Shown piece after piece: positions 17,688 to 26,676 of a DNA stretch of 64,000 nt. Numbering within the stretch: the first letter of the stretch is position 1; each line of letters opens with the position of its first letter. The DNA comes from Nostoc sp. TCL240-02 (GTDB lineage: Bacteria > Cyanobacteriota > Cyanobacteriia > Cyanobacteriales > Nostocaceae), in the NCBI RefSeq assembly GCF_013343235.1, contig NZ_CP040094.1, positions 3,038,501 through 3,102,500 on the forward strand. The letters run 5' to 3'. The position numbers and the translations under genes were made by a program. Under the pieces are notes generated by a model. The model worked only from the letters and a program-made list of their open reading frames with translations, made no database searches and was not told the DNA's origin.

Positions 17688-18613
17688 GAGCTGATTCGTA
17701 AACAAAAGATTAAGCTGCCATTCGTTTTACCATCAGACGAATCAATGAGCCGTAAATCATGGCTTCACTGATCTCTGTGTACAACTCATAATCCTTGCTC
17801 AAACGCCGAAATCGATTGAGCCAGCCGAATGTCCTTTCCACAATCCACCGCTTGGGTAATCGTTCAAATGTTTTCGATATTCTCTCAATCACCTCAACAC
17901 GAACCTGTTCTCCGCAAACTTGCTTGACAGCTTGAGCAAAGTTTTCACCAGAATAGCCTTGATCTACCCAAACAACTTCCAATTTAGACAATTCCTGAGC
18001 CGATTCATGGAGTACAACCACAGCCCCCAAACGTTCCGACGCATTAGCTTCAGTCACTAAAACGCCAATCAACAAACCTTGAGAATCCACAACTATATGT
18101 CGCTTACGGCCTTTAACTTTCTTACCACCATCGAAACCGTAGACTTCCCCTTTTTTTCCGTTGTCTTCACTGACTGAGAATCGGCGATCGCAACGCTAGA
18201 GTGTTCGTCTCTGCCCAAATCTTGTCGCAGTTGATGGCGCACTTGGTCGTGAATTTTCTGCCATATTCCTTTGCGCTGCCATTTCTGAAAGTAGCCGTAT
18301 ACTGTTGTGTAAGGTGGAAGATCATGGGGTAGCATTTCCCACTGACACCCGGTACGTTGCACATAGAAAATAGCATTCAAAATTTCTCGTAAATCTACTT
18401 CTACAGGATGCCCAAACCCTTTAGGTTTTGGTAGAAAGGGCTTGATAATTAACCATTCGGCATCGCTTAAATCACTTGGGTAGGGTTTACGCTGTGGATT
18501 TTCAATCGCAGGTAGACGGCTCATCGACTACAACATAAATTACACTCGACTTAGCCTATAACCTGAACAAAACCGGATTCAGTTTTCTTTAGATTTTCTT
18601 TACGAATCAGCTC
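17688..18613 (-). mobile_element. IS5-group insertion sequence, complete
   Basis: A 926-bp element bounded by perfect 15-bp terminal inverted repeats, GAGCTGATTCGTAAA at 17688-17702 and its complement at 18599-18613. A TTA trinucleotide lies directly outside each end (17685-17687 and 18614-18616), fitting the TNA target duplication of the IS427 and IS1031 subgroups. It encodes one transposase in two frames. The perfect ends and clean duplication suggest a recent insertion. Confidence 0.9.
17710..18524 (-). CDS. IS5-group DDE transposase made by -1 ribosomal frameshift
   Basis: The upstream frame (18524 to 18093) encodes the N-terminal DUF4096-type domain (LSDAEWLIIKPFLP, GCQWEMLPHDLPPYTTVY) and the first catalytic Asp in SVAIADSQSVKTTEKKG. 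The downstream frame supplies FDGGKKVKGRKRHIVVDSQG, WVDQGYSG with the second Asp, and RRWIVERTF-like KRWIVERTFGWLNRFRRLSKDYE with the catalytic Glu, split here as KRWIVERTFGWL and NRFRRLSKDYE. At 18150-18156 the minus strand reads A_AAA_AAG in the exact zero-frame phase, and a -1 slip there continues as GEVYGFDGG, restoring the full family sequence. This looks like programmed frameshifting and not a mutation. Confidence 0.88.
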
Positions 18614-18651
18614 TTAGGGAAAACATCGGCAGAGGCGATCGCCCCCTTTGT

Positions 18652-18675
18652 AGAGACGGCGATTTATCGCGTCTT
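18652..18675. repeat. REP-like palindrome
   Basis: AGAGACGGCGATTTATCGCG followed by TCTT is an inverted-orientation copy of the REP family, 110 bp upstream of the RAYT gene. Confidence 0.75.
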
Positions 18676-18783
18676 CTTCCTTCCCATCATTTACATAGCG
18701 CGAGTAATTCCGAGTTTTTTGGGTTGGCAATTACATGAATGCAAAGCCATAATTGCATAAATTTTTATATCAAAGATGTAATC

Positions 18784-19422
18784 ATGAATAATGATGAGTC
18801 TCAACCAGAAAACAACAAACCTAAATACAAAGGTAAATATCGAATTGATTCAACCCGTTTACCAGCATGGAGTTATGCTAGTAACGCTGGATATTTCATT
18901 ACTATTTGCACCCACGGTAAAAAATGCTTTTTTGGTGAGGTTGTGCAAGGTGAAATGCAGCGATCGCCAATTGGAGTAATTGCTCAGAAATTGTGGTACG
19001 AGATTCCTAATAATTTTTCTAATTGCCAGCTAGATTCGTTTTGCGTCATGCCTAATCATATTCATGGGATTTTGGTTATTAATCAAATACGAGAAGGAGA
19101 CGCGATGAATATACGTATACAGGAGGAAGACGCGATGAATCGCGTCTCTACAAGTCAACGGGGGGATGGGCAACGGGGTGGGGTTACTGGGTTATTTAAT
19201 CCGATGTTGTCTAAAAATTCCCTTTCTAAAATTGTTAGGTGGTACAAAGGACGATGTTCATTTGAAATTAATCAAATATATGAAGGTTTTGGATGGCAAC
19301 AAAGGTTTCATGACAACATAATTCGTGATGAATTCGCCCTCGATCAAATTAGACAATATATTATCAATAACCCAATCAATTGGGAGAGCGATCGCGAACA
19401 TCCACCCCATCCCCCCTTGTAG
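18784..19422 (+). CDS. REP-associated tyrosine transposase (RAYT, IS200-like HUH)
   Basis: About 212 residues from the ATG at 18784; an in-frame ATG at 18739 is also possible. RAYT hallmarks are GYFITICTHGKKCFFGEV near the N-terminus, the HUH motif VMPNHIHGILVI, and the C-terminal SKIVRWYKGRCSFEIN with the later IIRDE, FALDQIRQYIINNPINW. Between HUH and the C-terminal half, residues about 105-125 (EGDAMNI, EEDAMNRVSTSQRGD) are encoded by a REP-like hairpin (19099-19152), an in-frame insertion of its own presumed substrate. The stop codon lies in the border of a further REP at 19421. RAYTs cleave single-stranded REP hairpins. The catalytic Tyr is probably the one in RQYIINNP, as judged by position. 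Confidence 0.85.
   Translation: MNNDESQPENNKPKYKGKYRIDSTRLPAWSYASNAGYFITICTHGKKCFFGEVVQGEMQRSPIGVIAQKLWYEIPNNFSNCQLDSFCVMPNHIHGILVINQIREGDAMNIRIQEEDAMNRVSTSQRGDGQRGGVTGLFNPMLSKNSLSKIVRWYKGRCSFEINQIYEGFGWQQRFHDNIIRDEFALDQIRQYIINNPINWESDREHPPHPPL
19129..19152. repeat. REP-like palindrome inside the RAYT gene
   Basis: GACGCGATGAATCGCGTCTC followed by TACA is a perfect GACGCGAT/ATCGCGTC stem. A half copy, GACGCGATGAAT, sits 30 bp upstream at 19099. Both are in frame with the transposase. Confidence 0.8.
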
Positions 19423-19443
19423 AGACGCGATTCATCGCGTCTT
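19421..19443. repeat. REP-like palindrome at the RAYT stop codon
   Basis: AGAGACGCGATTCATCGCGT followed by CTT. The TAG stop of the RAYT gene is formed with the first bases of this element. Further half motifs (CATCGCATCGCGTCTTG) follow to about 19475. Confidence 0.8.
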
Positions 19444-19478
19444 CTTGTGTTTGATTATTCATCGCATCGCGTCTTGTA

Positions 19479-20993
19479 CTATTGACGCGTATACCGATGT
19501 TTCACCCCAACAGGAAAATATTCTGCATCCCCCATAGGCGCTAATGTAACCTGTGGTGTTTGATATTCTGCGGGAACATAATTAGCAAACTCGCTATTTA
19601 ACCGTAACAGTTGTGAAAGAATAGAAGATGCGATCGCTTCTTTTTTCTCTTCACTACCCTCTATCCCTGCTCCTAACTCCACAACCACAGATAAAAATCG
19701 ATTCTTATCTGCATCTTCCTTCACCTGCAACACAAATTTACCCGTTACCCATTCTTGAATTCCTGGTTGTTCTAATCCCACCGTCACATTTTCGGGATAG
19801 ATATTTGCGCCAAAGTAAGAAACTGTAAAGTTAGAACGGCCGAAGACATAAACGAAAGGTAGCTGATGAATGCCTCTTGGTGATTGTTGACTGTCAGAAC
19901 GGAGATGTTCAAGCGGGTTAAATCCCCATTCTGCTAAAAATTGCAGCATCGCATCATAACTAATTATCCCGCCAGTATCTAAAATGTCATAACGCACTAA
20001 GGGAATACCGTTATCTCCCGAAAACAGCAATCCGCCATCGTGAACTTCAAAAAAGCGAGTAAAGGGATCGTATTGTACTAGTGTGGGTAAACGTGATTCG
20101 CCAAATAAAGCTCTAGCGGCATCGGGATTTTCTGCCAAAAAACGGCGAATGCAGATACTTAACGGTGTTTCATTACCCAAAACTCCTGCATCCGCAGTGC
20201 CGTAGAGTGATGCAAAATCATAGCAAGGATTTTGTGAACCAACTCTTTCGCCAACTAAACTCCGCCATTCTTCACTAAATACTTCTCCCGCCATCACCAA
20301 TTTAATCTGATATTGCTGCCACTCCACACCACGGGCGATACCAGTATCAATCACATCTTTCAAAAATGGCGGGTATCCCAATAACACCACTTGCTCAAAT
20401 GCTGAACCAAGTTCTTGGACAACTCGCAAAATTTCTTCTTTGTTGTTACCAGGAGTAATTACAGTGATGAGATAACCTTTGCTAGCAAGATAACGACAGC
20501 AATTAGTAGTGAACATCCCACCTACCCAAGTGCCTAAAGTGAAACAAATCACTGCTAGGGTACGTCTAGTATCTGAATGAAAACTATCGTGAAAAATTTG
20601 TTCAAAACGTGTGGCGATTTGGAGTTCATCTGTGAAAAAACGAGGCCAAAATGTCGGTTTACCACTAGAACCTGATGAAGCGGCGATCATATCGCACGCT
20701 TCTAATTGCCCGTTGCGGCACAAGTCAGCTAAAGGATAACTCAGTATATAATTTTGTTTAGCGATCGCTGGGAGTTTTTGAAACTCCTCCAAGGTTTGAA
20801 TAGTCGCGGGATTAATTTCCCTTTCTGCTAAAAAAGCTTTGTAGGCAGGTACATTAGCCGCCACATCATGAAATAAAGTTAAAGCTGCCGAAGTTTGAGT
20901 GTTGAGATGCCGTTGCAATATCGTTTCTAGGGGAGTAGACAAAAAATCTTCAAATGCTTTAATTACTCGCTGCTGTCGTGGTTTGCAGTTCAT
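19479..20993 (-). CDS. Phenylacetate-CoA ligase-like adenylate-forming enzyme
   Basis: A 504-residue member of the ANL superfamily close to PaaK/CapK. The P-loop is IAASSGSSGKPTFWPRF near residue 105, followed by the mid-domain SLYGTADAGVLGNE (A5-type motif) and an RYDILDTGG segment (A7/A8 region) with the Asp that binds ribose. Unlike typical PaaK (about 430 residues), the C-terminal part contains an extended YFGANIYPENVTVGLEQPG and a conserved VELGAGIEG segment, as in the cyanobacterial phenylacetate-CoA-ligase-family proteins. It activates some carboxylate to an acyl-adenylate and perhaps a thioester. The substrate is unknown and no neighbouring pathway gene helps. Confidence 0.8.
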   Translation of the reverse strand: MNCKPRQQRVIKAFEDFLSTPLETILQRHLNTQTSAALTLFHDVAANVPAYKAFLAEREINPATIQTLEEFQKLPAIAKQNYILSYPLADLCRNGQLEACDMIAASSGSSGKPTFWPRFFTDELQIATRFEQIFHDSFHSDTRRTLAVICFTLGTWVGGMFTTNCCRYLASKGYLITVITPGNNKEEILRVVQELGSAFEQVVLLGYPPFLKDVIDTGIARGVEWQQYQIKLVMAGEVFSEEWRSLVGERVGSQNPCYDFASLYGTADAGVLGNETPLSICIRRFLAENPDAARALFGESRLPTLVQYDPFTRFFEVHDGGLLFSGDNGIPLVRYDILDTGGIISYDAMLQFLAEWGFNPLEHLRSDSQQSPRGIHQLPFVYVFGRSNFTVSYFGANIYPENVTVGLEQPGIQEWVTGKFVLQVKEDADKNRFLSVVVELGAGIEGSEEKKEAIASSILSQLLRLNSEFANYVPAEYQTPQVTLAPMGDAEYFPVGVKHRYTRQ

Positions 20994-21204
20994 GACGCTT
21001 GTTGTTTATCCTGAAAATAGAACCAACACTATTATTTGCTGTGAGTATTCTAGCCGTTATCTGATACCCGCAAAACTCCAGTGATTCTCCCCAACATAGA
21101 TTTACTATAGGAACACCCATCTCCTAATGTTTGGTAGGATATCCGAAAATGAGGGTATGCGCGTTGTAGTCATCCAATAAAACATTAATTTATCCTTCAG
21201 CACC

Positions 21205-22899
21205 ATGCAACTCTATTGCAGTAGACAACACACAAATAATGGTAGTAACCGCTTTTGTACTCATTGTGGTGAGCCATTACCTCTTGCTGTGGGACAGGTT
21301 GTGGATAATCGCTATCAAATTATCCGTCATTTAGGTCAGGGCGGCTTTGGACGCACCTATTTGGCGGAGGATATAAGTCAATCCCATCGAACCTGTGTGC
21401 TGAAGGAATTTGCACCCCAAGTACAAGAACATCAAGATTTACAAAAAGCTAAAGAGTTATTTGAACGAGAAGCCAATGTTCTAAAAAAACTCCAGCATCC
21501 ACAGATTCCGCGTTTTCACGCCTCGCTACAAGTGAAAATAGGTACTAAAGATTTTTTCTTTCTAGTACAAGATTATGTAGATGGTGACAATTACTACCAA
21601 TTATTAGAACAACGCGAGAGCCAAGGCAAGACTTTCAGTGAAGAGGAAGTAATCACCCTACTGCAACAGATTTTACCTGTATTAGCCTATATCCACTCAC
21701 AAGATGTTGTTCACCGTGATACCTCTCCTGATAATTTAATTTGGCGGCGTTCTGATAATCTACCCGTGCTGATTGATTTTGGTGGTGTCAAGCAATTGCC
21801 AGCTTCTCAAGGTTTTTGGCAGACTAAGTTGGTGGGAAATAATACTTTGCTGGGTAAAAAAGGCTACGCTCCAGAAGAGCAGCTACGGCAAGGAAAAGCA
21901 TTTTTTAGTAGTGATTTATACTCTTTAGCGGTTACATCACTGGTATTGCTCACAGGGCAAGAACCGCAAAAATTATACGACAGCTACCAGGGAATTTGGG
22001 GTTGGGGAAAACAAATTCGAGTTAGTCCCAAACTGGAAGCGGTGTTAAAAAAGATGGTGGCTTATAAACCGAGCGATCGCTATCAACGAGCCGAGCAAAT
22101 CCTCAAAGATTTACCATCGTCAACTGCGACTAAATCAACTGGCAATTCGATTACCACCAAGATTAAAACGATGGTAGTTGCTCCGGGAAGACAACGTGCC
22201 AGCGCTATTGTGAGTAGATTCCAGAACAGGACGCAAGCAATCGCCAAACCGATATCTTTCCCTCTTTGGATTCGTCCTTTTATGATGAGTTTAGGGGGAA
22301 CAGCTTTAGTTGTCTTAACCGGCGCAGGTGCTTGGGGGGTAGTAAATGCGGTCATCCGCAGCGTATCTTCAATTACCATCCCATCAATTTCGTTACCGCA
22401 AATTCCCCAGTTTCCAAGCGGTAAACCAGGTAGCGACAAAGGAAAAAACCCTAATCTTCAAGAAATTATCAGTCGTCGTCAACAGCTAGAAATTACTGAA
22501 GGATTTTTTATTCCCTTCGTAGATGATTTATTTTATACAAAAAAACCAGAATTAAAGGGACGTAGCCTGACATCTAAACCTGAAGACGCTGGTTTACGAG
22601 ATGAATGGTCTGGTATCGCTGACGATTTATTGAATAAAATAGAACAAGGAAAGCTCAGTACAGAAGCTCGTCGAAAATTAGGTAAATATAGTCAAAAAGA
22701 TTACGATACATGGAGACAACAAGCGCGTTCCGGCCAATTGGGGAACTATACACTTGAGCAACTGAACAAAGACACAAATGAAAAATTTGATCGGTTGTTT
22801 CCTGGTCAGGAGCGTGGGAAACTGAATCAAAAGACCTTCGGTCAAATTTGGTATGCGATCGCTGCCGATCAAGTCAGTAAAGTACAATCTGGCAAGTAA
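21205..22899 (+). CDS. Zinc-ribbon Ser/Thr protein kinase with C-terminal unknown domain
   Basis: 564 residues. The N-terminus has Cys5 and the CTHC pair of a short zinc-ribbon-like motif. The kinase domain (about 35-290) has the glycine loop LGQGGFGRTY, catalytic Lys in CVLKEF, HRDTSPDN catalytic loop and IDFGGVKQ magnesium loop. A single hydrophobic segment near 355-380 (SLGGTALVVLTGAGAWGVV) is probably a membrane anchor. The C-terminal 150 residues form a helical domain (RRQQLEIT, LKGRSLTSKPEDAGLRDEW, TRRKLG-like ARRKLGKYS) shared with the next gene. This is a cyanobacterial Hanks-type kinase; its targets are unknown. It is followed 98 bp later by its paralogue. Confidence 0.88.
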   Translation: MQLYCSRQHTNNGSNRFCTHCGEPLPLAVGQVVDNRYQIIRHLGQGGFGRTYLAEDISQSHRTCVLKEFAPQVQEHQDLQKAKELFEREANVLKKLQHPQIPRFHASLQVKIGTKDFFFLVQDYVDGDNYYQLLEQRESQGKTFSEEEVITLLQQILPVLAYIHSQDVVHRDTSPDNLIWRRSDNLPVLIDFGGVKQLPASQGFWQTKLVGNNTLLGKKGYAPEEQLRQGKAFFSSDLYSLAVTSLVLLTGQEPQKLYDSYQGIWGWGKQIRVSPKLEAVLKKMVAYKPSDRYQRAEQILKDLPSSTATKSTGNSITTKIKTMVVAPGRQRASAIVSRFQNRTQAIAKPISFPLWIRPFMMSLGGTALVVLTGAGAWGVVNAVIRSVSSITIPSISLPQIPQFPSGKPGSDKGKNPNLQEIISRRQQLEITEGFFIPFVDDLFYTKKPELKGRSLTSKPEDAGLRDEWSGIADDLLNKIEQGKLSTEARRKLGKYSQKDYDTWRQQARSGQLGNYTLEQLNKDTNEKFDRLFPGQERGKLNQKTFGQIWYAIAADQVSKVQSGK

Positions 22900-22997
22900 G
22901 GAGACTGGCGACTAGGGAAGAATAACAAATGACAAATGACAAATACTTCGACTTACCTCGACTTCGCTCGGCACAAGTCGCTCAGTACAAGTGACAA

Positions 22998-25139
22998 ATG
23001 ACCAAAATATATTGTTATAAAGGACATGAAAATTCCCCAAGTAGTCGTTTTTGTCTCCAGTGTGGTGAAAAATTGTCGGGTGCGTCCATGAGTTATAGTA
23101 TCCAACCGGGACTAAGTTTAGGCGATCGCTATGTAATTGTGCGTCAAATTGGCCAAGGTGGCTTTGGACGGACTTATTTAGCCGAAGATGTCAACCGTTT
23201 CCGCGAACTTTGTGTTTTAAAAGAATTTTCTCCCCAAGTTCAAACCGCTTACGTTGTTCAAAAAGCAGAAGAACTGTTTGAGAGAGAAGCGAGTGTTCTC
23301 TATAAACTGCAACATCCCCAAATTCCCCGCTTCCGGGAACTGCTGCGGCTAAACTTAGGTGGCAAAGAATATCTGTTTTTGGTGCAAGATTATGTAGAAG
23401 GGGAAACTTACAACTCTTTGTTAAACACCCGATTACAGCAGGGTTTGCGCTTTACAGAGGCAGAAGTACGCCAATTGTTGCAGCAAATTTTGCCAGTGTT
23501 GGAATACATCCACTCACTGGGAGTAATTCATCGAGATATTTCTCCAGATAACTTAATGCTTCGGACTGTTGACAAACTGCCAGTTTTAATTGATTTTGGC
23601 GGTGTAAAACAAGTAGTAGCAACCGTTGCTTCCGAATATTACCAACCCGGTATGGTTGCATCTTCCCCATCACCAACTCTATTAGGTAAGGTAGGATTTG
23701 CACCCCCAGAACAGATGCAAACTGGGTTAGTATCTCCCCACAGCGACTTATATGCAATGGCCGCAACAATGTTGGTTTTACTGACGGGGAAACAACCACA
23801 AGAATTAATTGATACCTATAATCTTACCTGGCAGTGGCGACGGGAAGTAAACGTGAGTCCGGTTTTGGCACAGGTATTAGATAAAATGCTATCTGCCAGA
23901 CCAAGCGATCGCTATCAATCAGTTCGTCAAGTAATCGAAGCCCTCAACCCGCCCCCAGCAAACTATCCCCCAACTCAATATCCCACCCCACCACAACCCA
24001 CATCCGCCACTGTCGCCGTCTCCCCACCTCCCCCATCCTTCTCATCTCCCCCATCTCCCTCTTGGTGGACACCAACAAAAACTTTCCTAGTGGCGGCGGC
24101 GGTAGCTGGTAGTGTTGGATTAATTTGGTGGGGAGTGAATAGCAGCCGCAACGATATCGGGGAAGTTCAACCTACTCCCACAGCCAGCCCAATTCCAACC
24201 AGTAACCAACCAACCGATCCTTTAGCGCAATATTCACCAGCAGAACGTGAGCGTAAAGAAAAATTAAACGATCGCCGTCAACAGTTGGGGATTAACTCTA
24301 ACTTCTACGTGAACTTGGTGAATCAAGTTTTTTGGGACAAAAACCCCAGTTTAAAAGGGCGCACTCTCAGCGATGGGACTGAAGATGAAGGTTTGCGGGC
24401 AGAATGGGATAAAACAGCCTCAGAATTGCTGGAAAAACTAGCACCCCTGAGTTCCAATACACGCCGACAACTGGGAACTTATACAACTGCTGAACGCGAT
24501 CGCTGGAAAGTGGAAGTCAACAAAATCAACGTTGGTAGTCGTTCTTTGTATGATTTGGGAGACGCTGCATTTTTAAGTGCATTCCCTGAACAGCGTGGTA
24601 AAAATTTCCAAGATCAGCCCATTGGACAAGTTTGGTACGGTTTTGTTAGCGATAAACTCAGTGCGATCCTATCCGGTAGCGCTTTCCAGAAACTTGTCTT
24701 TGATCCGGGCGCTACTGGCAAAACTGTCAGTGGTAATCTTCAACCTGGTGGTGGCAAAGTATTTATTGCTGGACTTGCTAAAAATCAATCTCTGGAATTG
24801 AAACTAGAAGCAAATTCCCAAGTTTTATTATCAGTCTATTCACCCTCTGGCAAAATCCAATTCTTAGAAGATTCGACCAAGCGTAGTTTATCAACTAAAT
24901 TACCAGAAAACGGATTTTACGAGTTTGTCGTGGTTTCCACAGCATCGAAACCAGTAGACTATGAACTCACCATTACAGCAGAAAATCCCACTCCTCCCCC
25001 ATCGTCAACACCTACGCCAACGTCTACACCCACGGAAACATCCACGCCTGAACCTACACCTACACTTACTCCCACGGAAACCCCCACACCTGAATCTACA
25101 CCTACGCCAAGTGCTGAGGTGACTCCCCAGAAGAATTAA
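22998..25139 (+). CDS. Zinc-ribbon Ser/Thr protein kinase with C-terminal PPC-like domain
   Basis: 713 residues, a paralogue of the kinase upstream. N-terminal Cys6, Cys19 and Cys22 form the zinc ribbon. Kinase motifs are IGQGGFGRTY, CVLKEFSPQ, HRDISPDN and IDFGGVKQ. A Pro-rich linker leads to a membrane segment (TFLVAAAVAGSVGLIWWGV, about 370-388). The outer part repeats the shared helical domain (RRQQLGIN, LKGRTLSDGTEDEGLRAEW, RRQLGTYT) and adds a beta domain like bacterial pre-peptidase C-terminal domains (TVSGNLQPGGGKVF, then VVVSTASKPVDYELTI) and a Thr/Pro-rich tail. The topology suggests that an external sensor domain controls a cytoplasmic kinase. The two genes probably arose by tandem duplication and are likely one transcription unit. 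Confidence 0.88.
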   Translation: MTKIYCYKGHENSPSSRFCLQCGEKLSGASMSYSIQPGLSLGDRYVIVRQIGQGGFGRTYLAEDVNRFRELCVLKEFSPQVQTAYVVQKAEELFEREASVLYKLQHPQIPRFRELLRLNLGGKEYLFLVQDYVEGETYNSLLNTRLQQGLRFTEAEVRQLLQQILPVLEYIHSLGVIHRDISPDNLMLRTVDKLPVLIDFGGVKQVVATVASEYYQPGMVASSPSPTLLGKVGFAPPEQMQTGLVSPHSDLYAMAATMLVLLTGKQPQELIDTYNLTWQWRREVNVSPVLAQVLDKMLSARPSDRYQSVRQVIEALNPPPANYPPTQYPTPPQPTSATVAVSPPPPSFSSPPSPSWWTPTKTFLVAAAVAGSVGLIWWGVNSSRNDIGEVQPTPTASPIPTSNQPTDPLAQYSPAERERKEKLNDRRQQLGINSNFYVNLVNQVFWDKNPSLKGRTLSDGTEDEGLRAEWDKTASELLEKLAPLSSNTRRQLGTYTTAERDRWKVEVNKINVGSRSLYDLGDAAFLSAFPEQRGKNFQDQPIGQVWYGFVSDKLSAILSGSAFQKLVFDPGATGKTVSGNLQPGGGKVFIAGLAKNQSLELKLEANSQVLLSVYSPSGKIQFLEDSTKRSLSTKLPENGFYEFVVVSTASKPVDYELTITAENPTPPPSSTPTPTSTPTETSTPEPTPTLTPTETPTPESTPTPSAEVTPQKN

Positions 25140-25184
25140 AAATATCGGGGAAATCCAAGTAATGTGACAATTAACACTATCCTG

Positions 25185-25277
25185 CTATAGGACTCATATT
25201 TGATTGCGCTTCTTTCCATGCAAGTAAATATGGCTACGCTCCCGTGAGGGATACAAAAATCAAAGCGGATTCCTACA
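25185..25277. repeat. MITE-like dispersed element, copy 1
   Basis: It begins CTATAGGACTCATATTTGAT and ends CAAAAATCAAAGCGGATTCC then TACAG, so the two ends are related as imperfect inverted repeats (TATAGGA.. and the complement of TCCTA). The same left end of 20 bp recurs at 59725. The interior differs and includes a GGCTACGCTCCCGTGAGGG dispersed repeat. It abuts the stop codon of the acyltransferase gene. Confidence 0.5.
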
Positions 25278-26085
25278 GATCAGATTTTTGGTTTTTTTGC
25301 GCGTAGTGCGGCTGAACCCCAAATTGTACGCTATCAAATATGACTAAGAAATCAATGCTTCCAAACTGCTTATCAATAGCTGGAAGACTACATACTTTAG
25401 CACCACTAGCTAAATATATTTTTAGAATATTAGGAATCTCAAGGTTATGTGGATCTGGATGTGATTGAGAAACTTCTAAGAAAGATTGTGAATTGGGATA
25501 AACCAAAATATTTGGATGCATGTGTGCATTTTGTTGAAAATAATTGTAAGCACAGTAAGCTACTAAAGGATCTTGTGTTGGTAATGATACACAACCAAGA
25601 AGATATTTACTTTTGCTAAAAGATAAATAATTATTAACTCCTTCCCAAAGCAATACAAATGTTTTAATGCTACGATATTTATTTGCTATGCATACACGTC
25701 CAAGTTCCACACTTAATTGAAGCACTGAATCAGGAATTACATTAATATTAAAGTACTTAGCTGAGTAAAAACCTAAGTTTTCAGATGCTATATTATAAGT
25801 TTGTAGTCGACAACTTCCAATTATTTGATCGGTTTGTTTGCAAATAATGATTAAATGATCAAAAACTACATCAAAGTCGTCTTGATCCATCTGAGTCAAG
25901 TGAGAAATAGAGCATCCTACCCCTAGTTCAATATTAAAAACTTGAAAGCGCAATCTGAAAATTGATTCTAATTCGTCTTTATTTGAAGCAAGTTTTAGGA
26001 TATAGTTTTCAGTTTCGATTTCGGGAAAATATTTGAAGGAATCAGATGAATAAGTAAGTTCAGATGCAGAACTAATGTTTATCAT
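25273..26085 (-). CDS. OlsB-like GNAT acyltransferase (ornithine N-acyltransferase / N-acyl amino acid synthase family)
   Basis: 270 residues with the motifs of the OlsB and FeeM-like GNAT family: IFRLRFQVFNIELG near residue 42, DQDDFDVVFDHLIIIC, GSCRLQT, and VELGRVCIANKYR as the acyl-ACP binding and catalytic region, followed by LLGCVSLPTQDP. Family members transfer a 3-hydroxyacyl or acyl chain from ACP to the amino group of an amino acid, as in the first step of ornithine lipid synthesis. The usual partner OlsA is not adjacent, so the product could be an N-acyl amino acid instead. The gene has a 590-bp upstream gap shared with a divergent SMR-type gene. Confidence 0.75.
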   Translation of the reverse strand: MINISSASELTYSSDSFKYFPEIETENYILKLASNKDELESIFRLRFQVFNIELGVGCSISHLTQMDQDDFDVVFDHLIIICKQTDQIIGSCRLQTYNIASENLGFYSAKYFNINVIPDSVLQLSVELGRVCIANKYRSIKTFVLLWEGVNNYLSFSKSKYLLGCVSLPTQDPLVAYCAYNYFQQNAHMHPNILVYPNSQSFLEVSQSHPDPHNLEIPNILKIYLASGAKVCSLPAIDKQFGSIDFLVIFDSVQFGVQPHYAQKNQKSDL

Positions 26086-26676
26086 TGGATTTCGATAATC
26101 AATATTGTGTCAGTGAAAGCACAAATACTTAGAAATAATGCCTGAAAAATCTTAGATTGGTGAATATTCTGATGTTAAATAGATAATTATTGTGCTTATA
26201 ATTCCACCAGTTATGCTGTGAAAAATCTCTACAAAACTAATACCTGAGAAATATTTAATGCTATTTACTATTATTCAAATCTGTCTATCAGAAATTTATC
26301 TTGATCCAATTAAATCGTTTTCAACTACTATAACTAAGCATCAGAAACTCAAAATCTCAGAGTAAATAAACCACACTGAATGTAACCACATTTATTAATA
26401 GATGATGCTCATATTTAAGTTTTTAGCTGTTTTTCTATAAATAATCAAGTACTTTTATTAAGTTAAAAAGACACAATCGCTAGAATTATGTCTTTTTTTT
26501 TGAGTTGAAAGTTGCATTAATGTGGTTTTTTTTGAATTAAATCTTTAGGATTACTACTTATAAAAACATTAATGTTTTTTATAAAAACTGATGGTTAAAA
26601 TTACAACTACTTTACTGAAGAGAATCACAGAGGTTATTTTTTTGTGTCTGGGTTCTAAAATTCGCTTGTTGATATT
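26086..26676. other. 590-bp AT-rich gap between divergent genes
   Basis: It is mostly AT-rich and has no coding remnant I can recognise. The one clear structure is the terminator-like hairpin at 26465-26501. Promoters for the acyltransferase and the SMR-type gene must lie here but cannot be placed. A small RNA between the two promoters is possible. Confidence 0.45.
26465..26501. terminator. Orphan terminator-like hairpin
   Basis: The arms AAAAAGACACAAT and ATTATGTCTTTTT flank the 7-base loop CGCTAGA, and a run of nine T follows on the plus strand. The minus strand also ends in T after the stem. No annotated gene ends here on either strand, so it may terminate an unannotated short transcript. 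Confidence 0.55.
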
